Source of the DNA: Trichomonas vaginalis G3
Lineage: Eukaryota; Parabasalia; Trichomonadida; Trichomonadidae
Reading direction: 5' to 3'
Assembly (NCBI RefSeq): GCF_026262505.1
Contig: NC_067207.1
Location: 23,156,082 to 23,220,081, forward strand
Length of the DNA: 64,000 bases
The position numbers and the translations under genes are program-made. The notes under the pieces were generated by a model. It was not told the origin of the DNA. It worked only from the letters and a program-made list of their open reading frames with translations, and did no database searches. Shown one piece after another: positions 33,762-44,665 of this stretch (position 1 is the first letter of the stretch; each line of letters starts with the position of its first letter).

Positions 33762-35393
33762 ATGACGACTAACTATTTGGTGCCAAACACTAAACCGATT
33801 AATGGAAATGTATTTCATTCATTCGAAAAGATAAATGAAATATTCGCAAAGAATGACGGTAGAAGATATTATAGAGAACTTGAAAGTTCATGCTATGACT
33901 CTGATACTCCATATTTTGATGATAAACAAACTCATTTAAGAATTACAAATCCGGCTCATGATGTGAACCAATTAGGTGACACATATATTAAACGCAAAGT
34001 TAAAGCAACTCTAGTTTCAAATAAAGCTTTCACATGTGATGCCGCTTTTAAATGCATGCGTTTATTCGTTGGTTATAAATCATCAAATCAAAGCTTTAAG
34101 CAATTAGAAGTAGAAACCGAAAGAGGTGATGCTGGTTATCTTCAGATGGATTGCGCCCGTGAATCTTTCGCATTTGCAACATATAAACCAAAATCAGAAA
34201 GGAAAGTTAAAAAGTTTGTTCATTCGTTATATAATAATGTTCAAAAATATGATAACTCAGTATGTGGTAAATATATTGACCCTTCAGAAGTTTTCAAGAA
34301 AGCAAATGAAGAAGTTGATGTCACTTTTGATATGATTATTCGGTAAATGATTTGTTAGCATTTCAGGCGTTCGATGATTATCCTAAATCATTTGGTGATA
34401 TCATTCTTAAATATTATGTTTTCAGGGATACTTTAGTATTTTGTCAGGTTGACCCGTTAAGAGTTGCTGATTTACAAAATTACGTTTATGAAAAGATAAC
34501 TGATGAAAAATTATGAAAAGATTATGAATCATGTTTATAAATATGATCGCAAATTCCAACAAATCGGACTTCCTGCCAATTAATTACAAGCTTAGCCGCT
34601 ACAACTGCTGACGCAACAGTTGAAGACGTTATTATTTCATGCACAAAGATGGAAGTTTTAGAGGATAAATGCATTACACCAGGATACGGTTTAATTGAAG
34701 AATCAGTTAAAGCAATACACGTTTATTTAGTAAGGAAGATCCATTCATGATTCCAGCTCAACATATTGACGTTCGTTTCACTAAATGGAGGTTGCATCAC
34801 TCCTGAAGGTATTAGCTCAGATTTCTCATACGCTCTTCATAATGTTACAGATGTTGTGTTAACATTTCCGAAGAATGCAATGCAAAGAAACGGTTTTAGA
34901 AAATCCAATGCTTCGAGGTCTTCAGGTCACTATAGATTCCAGAAACTTCCCCGATCAAGCGATGACCAAGTGGGTGACATATTCTTTACACGTATGCTTC
35001 AAGCTTCTGATTTAGATGGAGTGAATGAATGCACAGAAGAATACGAGGACTCATTAACTAGACCACTGAATGATGATAATGGACGCCATTAGCTAGAACA
35101 TGGAAAGACCAAACTTCATTCTTATGCACTATTCCAGTTCAACGTGATGGAGCGGGTATATTCTTTGATGGATTAGAAACTTTCAACTCACAAGTTACAG
35201 TACAAGTGAAAGCTATCCATCATTCAGGGTGAAATGACACTTACTGTTCAAAAGTGACAAATCCTCCTCAGGTTTGGTTTACTAGGACTACATATTGGAC
35301 ATGGACACCGGATGAAGGTTTGAAATATCATCAACAGGTACACCGCAGTATAGAAGTTCATATGATGAAATATTGATGAATAGAAATGTTTAA
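33762..35393 (+). pseudogene. Polinton-type major capsid protein (double jelly-roll family), frameshifted
   Basis: The first 194 codons are open (33762-34346). The reading then moves between frames several times to a stop at 35391-35393, giving about 540 codons in total, the usual length of Polinton capsid proteins. Segments that fit the family in order are an N-terminal strand-rich part; LLAFQAFDDYPKSFGDIILK with VFCQVDP soon after (34360-34455); NPMLRGLQVTIDSRNFPDQA (34902-34960); a segment with ASDLDG; and near the end a strand-rich part with VQRDG and FFDGLETFNSQVTVQVK (35130-35215). The breaks I can place are single-base gains or losses in short runs. It would form the icosahedral shell. 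This copy cannot be read as one protein unless the indels are errors. Confidence 0.75.
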
Positions 35394-35417
35394 AATTATA
35401 AATTTATTTTTGATTAA

Positions 35418-36238
35418 ATGATTTAAATTCATCCACCTTATGAAGAATTAGCAGGAGTATATAATACATACGTAGATGATATGATTAATGAAGCATTGAG
35501 TGATAATAGAAATGCTCTATCTAAGGAAAAATTAATGAAAATTCCATATTCTGAATGTTACTTAAATTCAATCACTGCAGGCAATTGGTAAACAAAATAA
35601 AGGTAAAACATTAACGATATTAAAACAAATTATCATTATTGCTAACACTTCACCCCATTCACATGTGTTAATTTATATCAACCGTTCAGGTTCACCTTCA
35701 GATGATACATTTGAATCTTTAAAGCATTTAATCAAAATTAATTATTTTTATTTATCACAAGAAGAAGCAGAAGATTATTTAAAAAACTTTGTAATGTATA
35801 AAGAATTATATAATACAATCAAGAAGCAGGATTAGAGGATAAAATTATTGATAAACAACGGGATGAATTATTTGAAACACTTTCTATTTCAAATTTTGAT
35901 AGAGAATTTTTGCATTCACTCATTTTTCTAGATGATGCGGTGAAATCAAAACTAATAACTAATGAGAAATCATATTTTAATCATTATTAACTCAATGTCG
36001 ACACATTCAGTGTTCATTCTTCATGGCTGTTCAATACTTTAAACATTAAGCACAAACATTAAATCAAACCTGTCCACCCTTTTCATTTTCATGGTTTTAG
36101 TCGTCAACAGTTGAACGTTATGCTTTATCAAGTGAATTTACCAATGGCATTAATGAACTTTACACACAATATCAACAATTAGGAGAACATGGAAAAATAA
36201 TAGTTGATTTAAATAAAGGTTCCATTAAATTCGAATAA
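35418..36238 (+). pseudogene. A32/FtsK-like genome-packaging ATPase, frameshifted
   Basis: About 270 codons over several frames. The start (ATG ATT TAA) already has a stop, then IHPPYEELAGVYNTYVDDMI continues. A Walker A-like segment reads AIGKQNKGKTLTILKQ (35577-35624), and Walker B is IFLDDAVKS with two Asp (35920-35950). After it, QCRHIQCSFFMAVQYFK and a downstream SNLSTLFIF segment match the arginine/sensor region of A32-type ATPases of Polintons and large DNA viruses. Known role: pumping DNA into capsids. Its place directly after the capsid gene fits. At least four one-base shifts interrupt it. Confidence 0.7.
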
Positions 36239-36277
36239 CTTTTTATAATTAATTTTATTTTTTATTTATAATTAAAC

Positions 36278-36698
36278 ATGACAGAAATTGCAAATCTTCT
36301 ACAGGTTCCATTAAAACAAGGAACAAACAAAAAGGTGCATATAATAGAACTATGAAAGTTCAGACGGAATGAAAGAATTAGTCCACATTGTTGCCGGTCT
36401 TCAAAAGGATGTTAAACAAATGAGAAACGTTTTAACATTACCAGAAGCTCAAGCATATGCCAAACGTCACGGACCAAATTGGGAAGCACACGAAGCAGAC
36501 ATTACGGGTCCAAATGGAAAACCTGATGGAATAAATGAAGTTTTCGTTACTGATGGTCAAGGAAATATTAAAGTCATAAATGGGTATAAATTAACAATGA
36601 CGGATTATCCTAAACGTAAAGCATATAATGAACATTATCCTATGCAATTTGATGAAAATGGAAAAGCTGTTTGGTTTTTGCGGCTCAGGATTATATAA
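36278..36698 (+). pseudogene. Unknown Polinton protein (AYAKRHGPNWEA type), one frameshift
   Basis: ATG at 36278 starts MTEIANLLQVPLKQGTNKK, then a one-base shift near 36345 moves the reading into the frame of 36369-36698. The downstream part has a coiled-coil-like stretch (IVAGLQKDVKQMRN), then EAQAYAKRHGPNW and a compact segment with DITGPNGKPDGINEVFVTDG and VINGYKL. The same kind of segment is, to my memory, found in other Polinton-like elements, where its role is not established; I treat it as a virion-associated unknown. It is the last rightward gene and faces the leftward polymerase cluster. Confidence 0.5.
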
Positions 36699-37075
36699 TT
36701 TATATAATTTATATAATTCATCAATATCTTCTTCTGTTAATACTTTATTTTTGAAATCTTTCAATTGTTTAAGTTGTGATTTACTTTTTCCCTTTGAATA
36801 TTCATTATTTTTAATTTTGTCTTTAATTTTAGAAATTATTATTACATGATATTAAAACTTCATTTTTATAATACGAATAATAATAATCCATATCATCACC
36901 CGTTATATTGTTATCATGTTTTTGGATATGATTTTAATTCATAATAATTAAGAAATTTTGATTAAGTCTAAATCATCAATTAAATTTTTTAAATCTACCT
37001 ATTATCTTTATATAAAATAAATAAGTGTTTTAAGGGTGCCCGCCTCTTTGAATCATAGTATCAAATCAACATTAT
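36690..37075 (-). pseudogene. Remnant of a small leftward gene
   Basis: On the minus strand a broken frame reads about 50 residues ending in KVLTEEDIDELYKLYKLYNP, preceded in another frame by GDDMDYYYSYYKNEVL. Low complexity (YKLYKLY) and short, without a recognised domain. It lies just downstream of the polymerase stop. It could be a separate small protein or filler. Confidence 0.3.
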
Positions 37076-40000
37076 TTACGGTTCCTTTTGTCTCTTCTGT
37101 GGCATTTTATTAAATAAATGGCATACAACATCCATTTTCACAACATACAGCTTAGTGTGTGCTCCTGTTAATGCAGTCTTACCGATGTTAAGCGAGTCAT
37201 TGACCCGTTTTTAAGTTGTAAATTAATATTCTGACCATCAAATATCACTTTATCATTTATTATATCCAAATAATTTTTTAGGTGTTAATTGTTTATTTTT
37301 GTCGTAAACTAACTCCTTTCATTTTTTGTGCAATCTTTTTTAAAATCACTTCATCAATTGAACCGTTGAATGAAGTATAACACTTAGGACATAAAGCAAC
37401 CATGTTATCACCTTGTTTCTCATTGCTAAACCCAATAACTTCTTCTCATGTGCTTTTTCTTTCAGCTTTATTCTTTATTTAGGTTTAAATTTCTCATTAA
37501 AAACAGAAGAAATCAAAAGGTGCGAATTTGTAAATGTTTTTCATAAAATTTTTATCGGTTACAATTGCTTGAAATGCTTGAGTGTTAGGAAGATTTGGTC
37601 GCCAGCGATTGCCCAATAGATGAATCAGTATCACCTTCAATGAAATGAAAACGATTAACATCCATGCATTTATACATAAAATCATAAATGAAAACCAAAT
37701 ACCAGTATTTTGCGTTATCTAAAGTGAAGAATGCCTCTTGTAAACATGTATCACATCTATAAAATCTATCTTTAAGCATCACTTGATACGTATCCTCTCC
37801 TATTTCTCTTATGTTTTTAAACTTATTTGACATACATGCAACGCGTGCCTTCTGTGCATTCATTATTTTAGTCTTTGCGTAATTTTGTGTATTCATTGCA
37901 TCGTAACCATATGATCCATTAAGTGAAATCTTGCAAAATAAACTTTTTCCTTTATTTCCTTCTAATTCAGCCTTTTGTCTTTCGTTCATAAATTCATTCG
38001 CAAATTCATTAAAACAAGTATTTTTCGTAAATGTTAAAATTGATTGAATGTCATCAATGATAAAATGAAATCTGTCTATTAGATACCAAAGATAATAAGA
38101 AGAAAATGGTTGATATTGGTTGTGTGTTGATGCTAACTGAGTTAATTTCCTCTGTTTCTGGTCAACTGGTAGATTGTTTGATTTCATGTAATTATACATA
38201 AAACCACCAATTGTTTTTTCATCTGTGATAATATCAAAGTTTCTTATTATTGGTAAAAAGTTTATGTAATCATTAATGTATTTTTCATCAATGTGACCCT
38301 TTACTTCAGCCACGAATAAAGTATTTTTCTTCTTAATTATTCCCAGTGCTTTTGCTTTCTTTGTTGCTGTATCACAAATGATAACACCATTCAATCTTCC
38401 CGGCATATACATTTTATGGTCAGTATATTGAATGAAATCATGAGGATTAGATGAAAATGATGAAGGATATAATGAATTAAAGTCAACACCAACGAAATGA
38501 GTCATAATGTTGGAAGTGTCCTCATTTGATACAGTTTTAGTTTCTGGATTATATGAAAGTTTATTAATGTGCGTGATTCCTTTAAGATTTACTCTATGTT
38601 GAACATTTGATAAACCACCAGTAATTCCATTACGGAGGATGTGATAAGCTTCAACTGAATCTAGAGTCATTGGTAAATTATTTTTTAATGTATAATTTCT
38701 TAAATTGATTCTTAAACGTTGAACATCTTCATCTTTATTTGATTTTACGACATTGCAATAACAACACATTAACTGACAATTTTCTTTGGTATGTGGTTTT
38801 TCATTATCGATTCTATCTAATGTTGGTTTATTAGCATATGTAAACGCTTTACCACACATTTTGCATTTAGATGAAAGGATTAAATCGTGATAGTATTGAT
38901 AGTCATCCATTGAAACATTGTTTTTAGTATCCCTTTCTGCTTTTTCATCTTGTTTCTTATATGAATCAATTTTATATTTCCAATACTTTTTTGTTAATTC
39001 AAAACTTGATTCCACATTTTCTTCTTCTGGATATGTTTCGTTAGGATTGAAGTTCTTATATGCTAACGCGTAACGAATCATTGATGCATTCGATGATAAA
39101 GAAAGATTATGAAGCATGTCAATTTTATAAACAAATGTTTCTTCAATAATTTTATCAATTGGGTCAATCATAATTTCAACGTCTTTATTGCAATAATGAA
39201 TAAAATATTCTAATCTATTCTTAAAGTTTTTAGCATCATTGAGATATATTTGATAATCTGAATCGGATATTGTTTCTTGAGTTAATGCTGAATAAAATGA
39301 ATCTTGAGTGAATGGTTCCACTTTATATAATTCATCTTCGTAATTCTCCCATGTGATGAATTGATAAGGGAAAAAGGATTTAACACGTGATTTATTGTTT
39401 CCGAAATCTTGAGTGAATTGGTCTAATGTTCCACCCGCTATATAATTTCTGATGTCAATAAATCTTAATTCATATGGACAGTTTGTTTTCTTTACAATGA
39501 TTTGCTTAAATTGAGAAGAAGAACCCAGCATTGATTTTATTTTCCATTTTGCAGTGTTTAAATCACGAAGAATTAAATTTAAATCAAACTTTCCCGAATT
39601 AAAACCTATGATATTCACTTTATTGAATTCCTCATCTAGAAGTTCTTTAAATGCTTCCTTCTGTTTTTCATTTAATGTATGGGACAAAGTCCCCGCCGTT
39701 TGGTCCGTTTGCGGCTTCATTAATTCTTCATATTGTTCAATATTTGATTCAACAACTAATGAACAGGTTGAAAATAAAAATTCAATCCAATCAGAGATGA
39801 ACGAATCACTTGATGTTAAGCAAAAATTCCTCGTAAATGTTTTATCACGGTCTACGACCTCGCCGCTTCGGTCTGAAAGACCTTCAGGACTCAAAGAGTC
39901 CGTTTGCGGCTTTATTTTGACAGTTGATGATACCATAAATGGTTTTAAGTAAGCGTTCAAAGTTGCACATTCAGAAAGTTGAAGTTCTTCTTTAGTCTCT

Positions 40001-40647
40001 AATGTTTCGAAGTCGAAAGTAATATAATATCTTGTCGGTTTATAATATTTCTGCAAATTGTGAGCTAATAACCACTGATATATCTTCTGTTTCGTAATAT
40101 GTGGTGCATATGGTTGCTGGGTCTTTTGCAATTGAACGTCTTGAATTAATCTTCCATTATTTTCTTTACATTTCTCACAATGCTTTAAAAATCTTCTTTG
40201 GTTTTTCCTTTCTGGGTCATCACGGATAGAATAAACTTCTTCTTTACAATATGGACAAACTTTATAGCCGGTGAGTGCTTCAACGTCTGTTATTCTGTCA
40301 GCGTGAAGTTTTCCACATGGACTCTGTGTTAATAAAATATTTATTGTTTCAAATTCTGGATCTATCATTATTGAATCCACTAATGGAAAGTCTACCTTAT
40401 TTATGTCCACGTCTTCTGGTTGAGGATCACAATAATAGAAATCAATATTAACATTTAACATTCTCGCTAATCTCTCACTTTCTGATGAAATGTCAAACCC
40501 TTCATATGCATCTATTGCTTCATTTAAATAGCTTCTACGAGTTTTAGGATTAACACCATCAGGAATGTTATAGAAGCGTTTAAATAACCTTCTACCTTCT
40601 GCTCTAATTTGATTATCATTCATTTTAGCTGTTCCGTTTTTGTTCAT
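37076..40647 (-). CDS. polB: Protein-primed family B DNA polymerase with HNH-like insertion, C-terminus frameshifted
   Basis: The main frame (37585-40647) encodes 1,020 residues with all family signatures: Exo I FDFETLE (~211), Exo II NSGKFDLN (~350), Exo III YCNKDVEIM (~486), motif A DFNSLYPSS (~725), motif B KISLNGSYGYD (~904) and motif C GDTDS (~1007). A CxxC pair near residues ~125-150 may bind zinc. Between Exo III and motif A (~588-640) is an HNH-like zinc segment (CKMC, LDRIDN, HTKENC, CCYC). After motif C the frame ends early (SLATKSS). One missing base in ATTTGG restores a downstream frame whose late parts (KNGSMTRLNIGKTALTGAH) fit Polinton polymerases, with a stop at 37076-37078. 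It would replicate the element's linear DNA with a protein primer. ATG at 40647 is preceded by TTCTTACATAA. Confidence 0.85.
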
Positions 40648-40711
40648 TTATGTAAGAATAAAAAATTAAAAAATAAATAAAAATAAAGTTTATTTTTTTT
40701 AAAGTCCAGGG

Positions 40712-41824
40712 CTAAAGTCCATAAAATGAATTAAGAACACATAAATTTTTATCATCTGCGACGTGACGAATACATTTTAATTTACTCAAGAATGCGTACC
40801 CTGATACATTAAATCTAATTCCTGTCTTATTTAATTTCACAACTTTGAAAAGGAATGTATGAATAGCTATAAAATGATGAGATGATGTTTTATGGGTTGC
40901 TTCCATTTTTTCTGAAATAAATGAATAAATATAATGTTTATAAGTTTTCATATCTTTTATATTCTTAATAACGAATGGTATAGACCTTTCAACTTCGTCT
41001 TCCTTCGGTGCTGTTCTTTCATATGAAACATTATTAGTATCTTCAATAATGAAACCACAATCGCATAAAATTTTATATGTACCAATTGTTTCTTTTGATA
41101 TTTTATCTAACAAATCAAAAACTTTATCAACACCTGCACATTTATTTAAATAATAATTTGTGTAAATATCATGGTCTTCTTTCTTAATCGTATTTGTTGC
41201 ATATGTTACATTTTTCAGTGCTTTTTTGAATTTTTCAGAATCAAGAGGAGGTGAAAGTAATATACATGGATAATCTCCATCGTCAATAAATTGTAACTTA
41301 TGTTTATGAATAAATTTTGTACCTTCTTCTGAAAGTGTTTCATCTATTTCACCATCTAATAAATTTTTAGTAGATTCCAAAAAGTAATTTTTATATCTTT
41401 CTTCATGAGATTTTTGAACTTCTGATTCTGAAGCTGGGATATTCATTAAACCCTCTACTTCATTCTCATTATATTTTTCAACTTCTCTTAATTCCTTAAT
41501 TTTTTCATCTATTTCATCTCTTATTTTTTCCAGTCTTTCAATTTCATCATATTCATCATCTTTAATCCGTTCTTCATAATATTCAGGGAAAACATCAGGT
41601 TCTTTAGGTTTTTCTTCTTCAGATGTGGGATATAAGAAATTTATAACATCATCTTTATTCATTTTTCCATCATAATCTAAATCATTTAATAACTCCGCGA
41701 ATTTTTGACAATTTCTTAAATAATATTTATTAACTTCATAACTCGCCTCCTCTAATATATCCTTTATTTCCTCGTTTGTGAATCCCAATTTTTTAACGTC
41801 GTTAGTCTTGACACTCATTTTCAT
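40712..41824 (-). CDS. Polinton right-end gene, 370 residues, possible detached polymerase N-terminal region
   Basis: An intact ORF directly inside the right inverted repeat. The ATG at 41824 lies in the repeat edge; the second one at 41818 (MSVKTN) corresponds best to the ATGAG start of the left-end gene. The N-terminal third is highly charged, with an EF-hand-like loop (LDYDGKMNKDDV) and a coiled coil (~95-115). The remainder is folded-looking and ends with LKCIRHVADDKNLCVLNSF. That last stretch recalls the D-x-x-C region found before the exonuclease domain in polymerases of Polintons and related elements. Here a stop follows and the polymerase starts 65 bp downstream. Function unknown; it may act with the polymerase. 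Confidence 0.6.
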   Translation of the reverse strand: MKMSVKTNDVKKLGFTNEEIKDILEEASYEVNKYYLRNCQKFAELLNDLDYDGKMNKDDVINFLYPTSEEEKPKEPDVFPEYYEERIKDDEYDEIERLEKIRDEIDEKIKELREVEKYNENEVEGLMNIPASESEVQKSHEERYKNYFLESTKNLLDGEIDETLSEEGTKFIHKHKLQFIDDGDYPCILLSPPLDSEKFKKALKNVTYATNTIKKEDHDIYTNYYLNKCAGVDKVFDLLDKISKETIGTYKILCDCGFIIEDTNNVSYERTAPKEDEVERSIPFVIKNIKDMKTYKHYIYSFISEKMEATHKTSSHHFIAIHTFLFKVVKLNKTGIRFNVSGYAFLSKLKCIRHVADDKNLCVLNSFYGL

Positions 41825-42112
41825 ACGAATTAAAAAAATAAATTATTCAAAAAATGTAAGACATGAATTTTTAAAGTTTATTTTTTTATTTTTTTTTATT
41901 TTTTTTATTTCATTATGTATGGGTTTAGTGAAAATTTCTTACGATTCTGAAAATTTTTAAATCTTGATTTATTCAAAAACGTAAGAATAAAAACCGTAAA
42001 AATCATACATTTTTTACTTCATATGTAAAAAAAAATGATACAAAATCGCTCAAAAATGTATGAATTCTTACGTTTACAAAAAAAGTCACAAAACCCTTCA
42101 ACATATACTACT
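41824..42112 (-). repeat. Right terminal inverted repeat of Polinton-like element
   Basis: 289 bp, the inverted partner of 31993-32279, ending ...CATATACTACT. Internal A/T runs differ slightly in length from the left copy. Confidence 0.9.
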
Positions 42113-42118
42113 CAAATT
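42113..42118. other. Target-site duplication, right copy (CAAATT)
   Basis: Exact copy of 31987-31992, directly after the right terminal repeat. Confidence 0.85.
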
Positions 42119-42226
42119 AATCCATATAAAGTGATACTTTTAATTTGATATTATGAAAATCATAACGATATAGATCATAGAAACACATTTTTAGAGTTAG
42201 ACCCTTGTTTTATAAATCTCTATGAG

Positions 42227-43981
42227 ATGGAGAAAAAAAAACGGTTTCAAATACGTTATTCATTGATGCTTCCTAATCTTCCAGGATACTCCTTCAGGAA
42301 CCATCATAAAACAGATTTTAGAAAGCCACAGACATTTCAGATCACCGCTGGATTGATGGGTCAAAGAACTCAAAGACCAGAAGATATGGAAAAGACTATT
42401 ACTGAAAGATCAATAAATATCACAACTACAGCTCCACCAACACAACCATCTGAGACATTCCCAGATTATGTTCCAGCACATGTTGCTTATGAGCATTTAG
42501 TTCTTAGATTTTATGCATACTTCCGTGAAAATATCTCAGAATCTGCAGAAGAAACATACAGAGTACGTTATGTCAAGATTATGGTTTACCTCGAAGATGA
42601 CACCGTCATGATTGAGGAAAACCACGTTCGTAACAGTGGAATTGCACAAGGCGTTTTACTTAGAAGAATGCCAGTTCTTAATCCATTGTATCAGGACAAG
42701 GGTGTTACATACACTAATCTTGATTTCAAGGTCGGTATCAATATCGAAATTTTCGGAATTGTTTATAGAATTTACGCTTGCGACCAATTCACAGAGCAGT
42801 ACTTCCAGTCCGAAGGCCGCGACATTGGCGAGTTCGAAACACCACCAGACGACTTATACACAATCAAGCGTACGCTTACAGAAAGGCCAATTCGTGTATC
42901 TCACGTACAAGTCGATAAGACTAATCTTAAGCGCTTCCTTGAATTCGATCAGAAGGTTCTTCGCTTCTACACCATCTGGGATGACCGCAAATCTCTTTTC
43001 GGCGAACGCAGAAAATTCGTGCTCAATTACTTCCTCGTCGATGGACGTATCGAAATCAGACAAGTACTTCCACAGAACTCCGGCCGCGACCCAGTTTCGA
43101 ACTTCCTCCGCAAGACTCTTCTTACAAATCCAAAAACTGGACAACCATATACAGATGCAGACCTCATGATCGGCGAAACAGTCAATGCTTTCAACCGCAA
43201 CTTCTTCATCTACGACGCAGACAAATTCACCCGCGAATGGCTCGATAACAAATACGGCATTCACGATTGGACTCCAATCAACGTCGAAGAGAAGGCTAAG
43301 TACTCTGGAATCAAACAAGACGTTCCACCTTACAACGGATGGGGAGACGAAGAGGATTCCCTTGGTTATTGCAATTCTTTGCATCCAAAGCCACCGCGCA
43401 AAGATATCAAGAAGCTCATCGAGAAGGATGGCCAGTTACTCAGATTCGCAGCTCATTTCAAGAACCCAGCCTTCCAGGACAAGAACAGAAAATTCGTTAT
43501 TTCGTATTATCTTGCAGACGATACAGTTGGCATTTTCGAAGCTCCACAGAGAAACTCTGGCTTTGGCGAAGGCAAGTTCTTGCAGAGAACAAGGATAAAG
43601 AACCCAGAAACTGGAAAATATTACACAGCTGCAGATTTCGCTCTCGGAAAGGAAGTTACGATCAACAAATATACATTCATCTTAGAAGAAGCCGATGAAT
43701 TCGCTCTCAACTACATGGAAGCAGGAGCTGAAGAATTCCCACAATCAGATTTATTCGGAATTGTAACAACAATCAAACAGACACCTACAGTTAATTTCAA
43801 CGATGTCAAGTCACAGTTCGAAGCTAAGGATCCAGAATTACATGGTTACGTTGCAGAAAAGGATGCAAAGGAAATCCTTATGAAACTTGGATTACAGGAA
43901 CACCAGGTTGTTACAATCTTAAGAAGATGGACAGATCAGAAGCTTTTCGATTACTTTGGATTTGCTTCTGCCTGCGCATAA
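42227..43981 (+). CDS. EFHC/Rib72-like protein with three DM10 domains
   Basis: 584 residues. Three DM10 (DUF1126, PH-like) domains begin near residues 89, 243 and 403. Each starts with LRFYAYF/LRFYTIW/LRFAAHF, contains a central strand pair with xNSG (HVRNSG, PQNSG, QRNSG), and has a (L/I)xNPxxGxxYT turn. The C-terminal ~65 residues (DPELHGYVAEKDAKEILMKL) look like a degenerate EF-hand. This layout is that of EFHC1/EFHC2/Rib72, microtubule-inner proteins of axonemal doublets, which fits a flagellated parabasalid. The start is the first ATG, 14 bp after a stop-rich stretch. The gene starts only 108 bp from the right Polinton target duplication, so the element landed in or near its promoter. 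GC content is higher than in the element. Confidence 0.88.
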   Translation: MEKKKRFQIRYSLMLPNLPGYSFRNHHKTDFRKPQTFQITAGLMGQRTQRPEDMEKTITERSINITTTAPPTQPSETFPDYVPAHVAYEHLVLRFYAYFRENISESAEETYRVRYVKIMVYLEDDTVMIEENHVRNSGIAQGVLLRRMPVLNPLYQDKGVTYTNLDFKVGINIEIFGIVYRIYACDQFTEQYFQSEGRDIGEFETPPDDLYTIKRTLTERPIRVSHVQVDKTNLKRFLEFDQKVLRFYTIWDDRKSLFGERRKFVLNYFLVDGRIEIRQVLPQNSGRDPVSNFLRKTLLTNPKTGQPYTDADLMIGETVNAFNRNFFIYDADKFTREWLDNKYGIHDWTPINVEEKAKYSGIKQDVPPYNGWGDEEDSLGYCNSLHPKPPRKDIKKLIEKDGQLLRFAAHFKNPAFQDKNRKFVISYYLADDTVGIFEAPQRNSGFGEGKFLQRTRIKNPETGKYYTAADFALGKEVTINKYTFILEEADEFALNYMEAGAEEFPQSDLFGIVTTIKQTPTVNFNDVKSQFEAKDPELHGYVAEKDAKEILMKLGLQEHQVVTILRRWTDQKLFDYFGFASACA

Positions 43982-44665
43982 AATTATCAAAACCTTTTTT
44001 CTCTTTTTTTTCGTATTTTAATAAAATCCTTATTTATTTAATTAAAAAAAGCAATACATGAATCATGAATGAAATCTTAATCATTTGAATTATATTTTTC
44101 CAAGCATGGTTAATTTTCAATATTTGATTAACATTCTACACTTATTACATGATTTCCATTTAGTTGTAATGCACGTTGTAAGTATTTGCGTCCAATAATT
44201 CAAATTATTTAAAACAAATTTAAATATTTCTTAATGTCATCTCTTTGTATCATCTCATGTGAATGATAATTCCAGTTCGATCTCATTCAAAAACAGCAAG
44301 CACTCCTAAACATTTCTAATGTAAAGTTTCAAATTTGAATATTTCAATAATATCACAGCCAAAATATTCAAGCTTTTTCATCATCAAAATACAAACCATA
44401 AGATTTATATGTAGGAATTAAAAACAGTTGAATTAGAGTTCCATTTCTTCGCGATAGGTATACTTATATTATGGAATATTCTGCTCGAATGATGACTTAT
44501 ACAGTTCAAACTTTACAAGATAAACTTATGAGGATGGTGAGTAATTAGAATAAATTGTAAAGTTTATCTATCATATATTGGAAACATTCAATAAATATCG
44601 ATGGTTTTATTTAATGAGGAGAGAAATTATAATATTAGTGAATTATTTGTTCTAACAACCTAGTG
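43982..44665. other. Intergenic region between convergent genes
   Basis: AT-rich DNA between the EFHC-like gene and the convergent BTB gene, starting with a T-rich 3' flank. No ORF or repeat I can support. Confidence 0.5.

Larger units (their letters stand above)
31993..42112. mobile_element. Polinton/Maverick-like element, 10.1 kb
   Basis: The element is bounded by ~288-bp terminal inverted repeats that begin 5'-AGTAGTATATG, fitting the 5'-AG ends known for Polintons, and by a perfect 6-bp target duplication. It encodes a protein-primed family B DNA polymerase, a Polinton-type major capsid protein, an A32-like packaging ATPase, two short MAAGFFKKLW peptides and several unknown proteins. Compared with typical 15-25-kb Mavericks it is small. 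I find no rve integrase, no adenain-like protease and no clear minor capsid protein. Several genes have one-base frameshifts, so this copy appears defective unless the indels are sequence errors. Left-half genes mostly read rightwards; polymerase and right-end genes read leftwards. Confidence 0.85.

Noticed and set aside
31993-42112. Retroviral-type integrase in the Polinton-like element
   Set aside because: I looked for HHCC and DDE patterns in all long or broken frames and could not find them. The only zinc segments are in the polymerase.
42612-43698. Overlapping ORFs of 60-185 codons in the EFHC-like gene
   Set aside because: Shadow frames; only the 584-codon frame shows domain structure.
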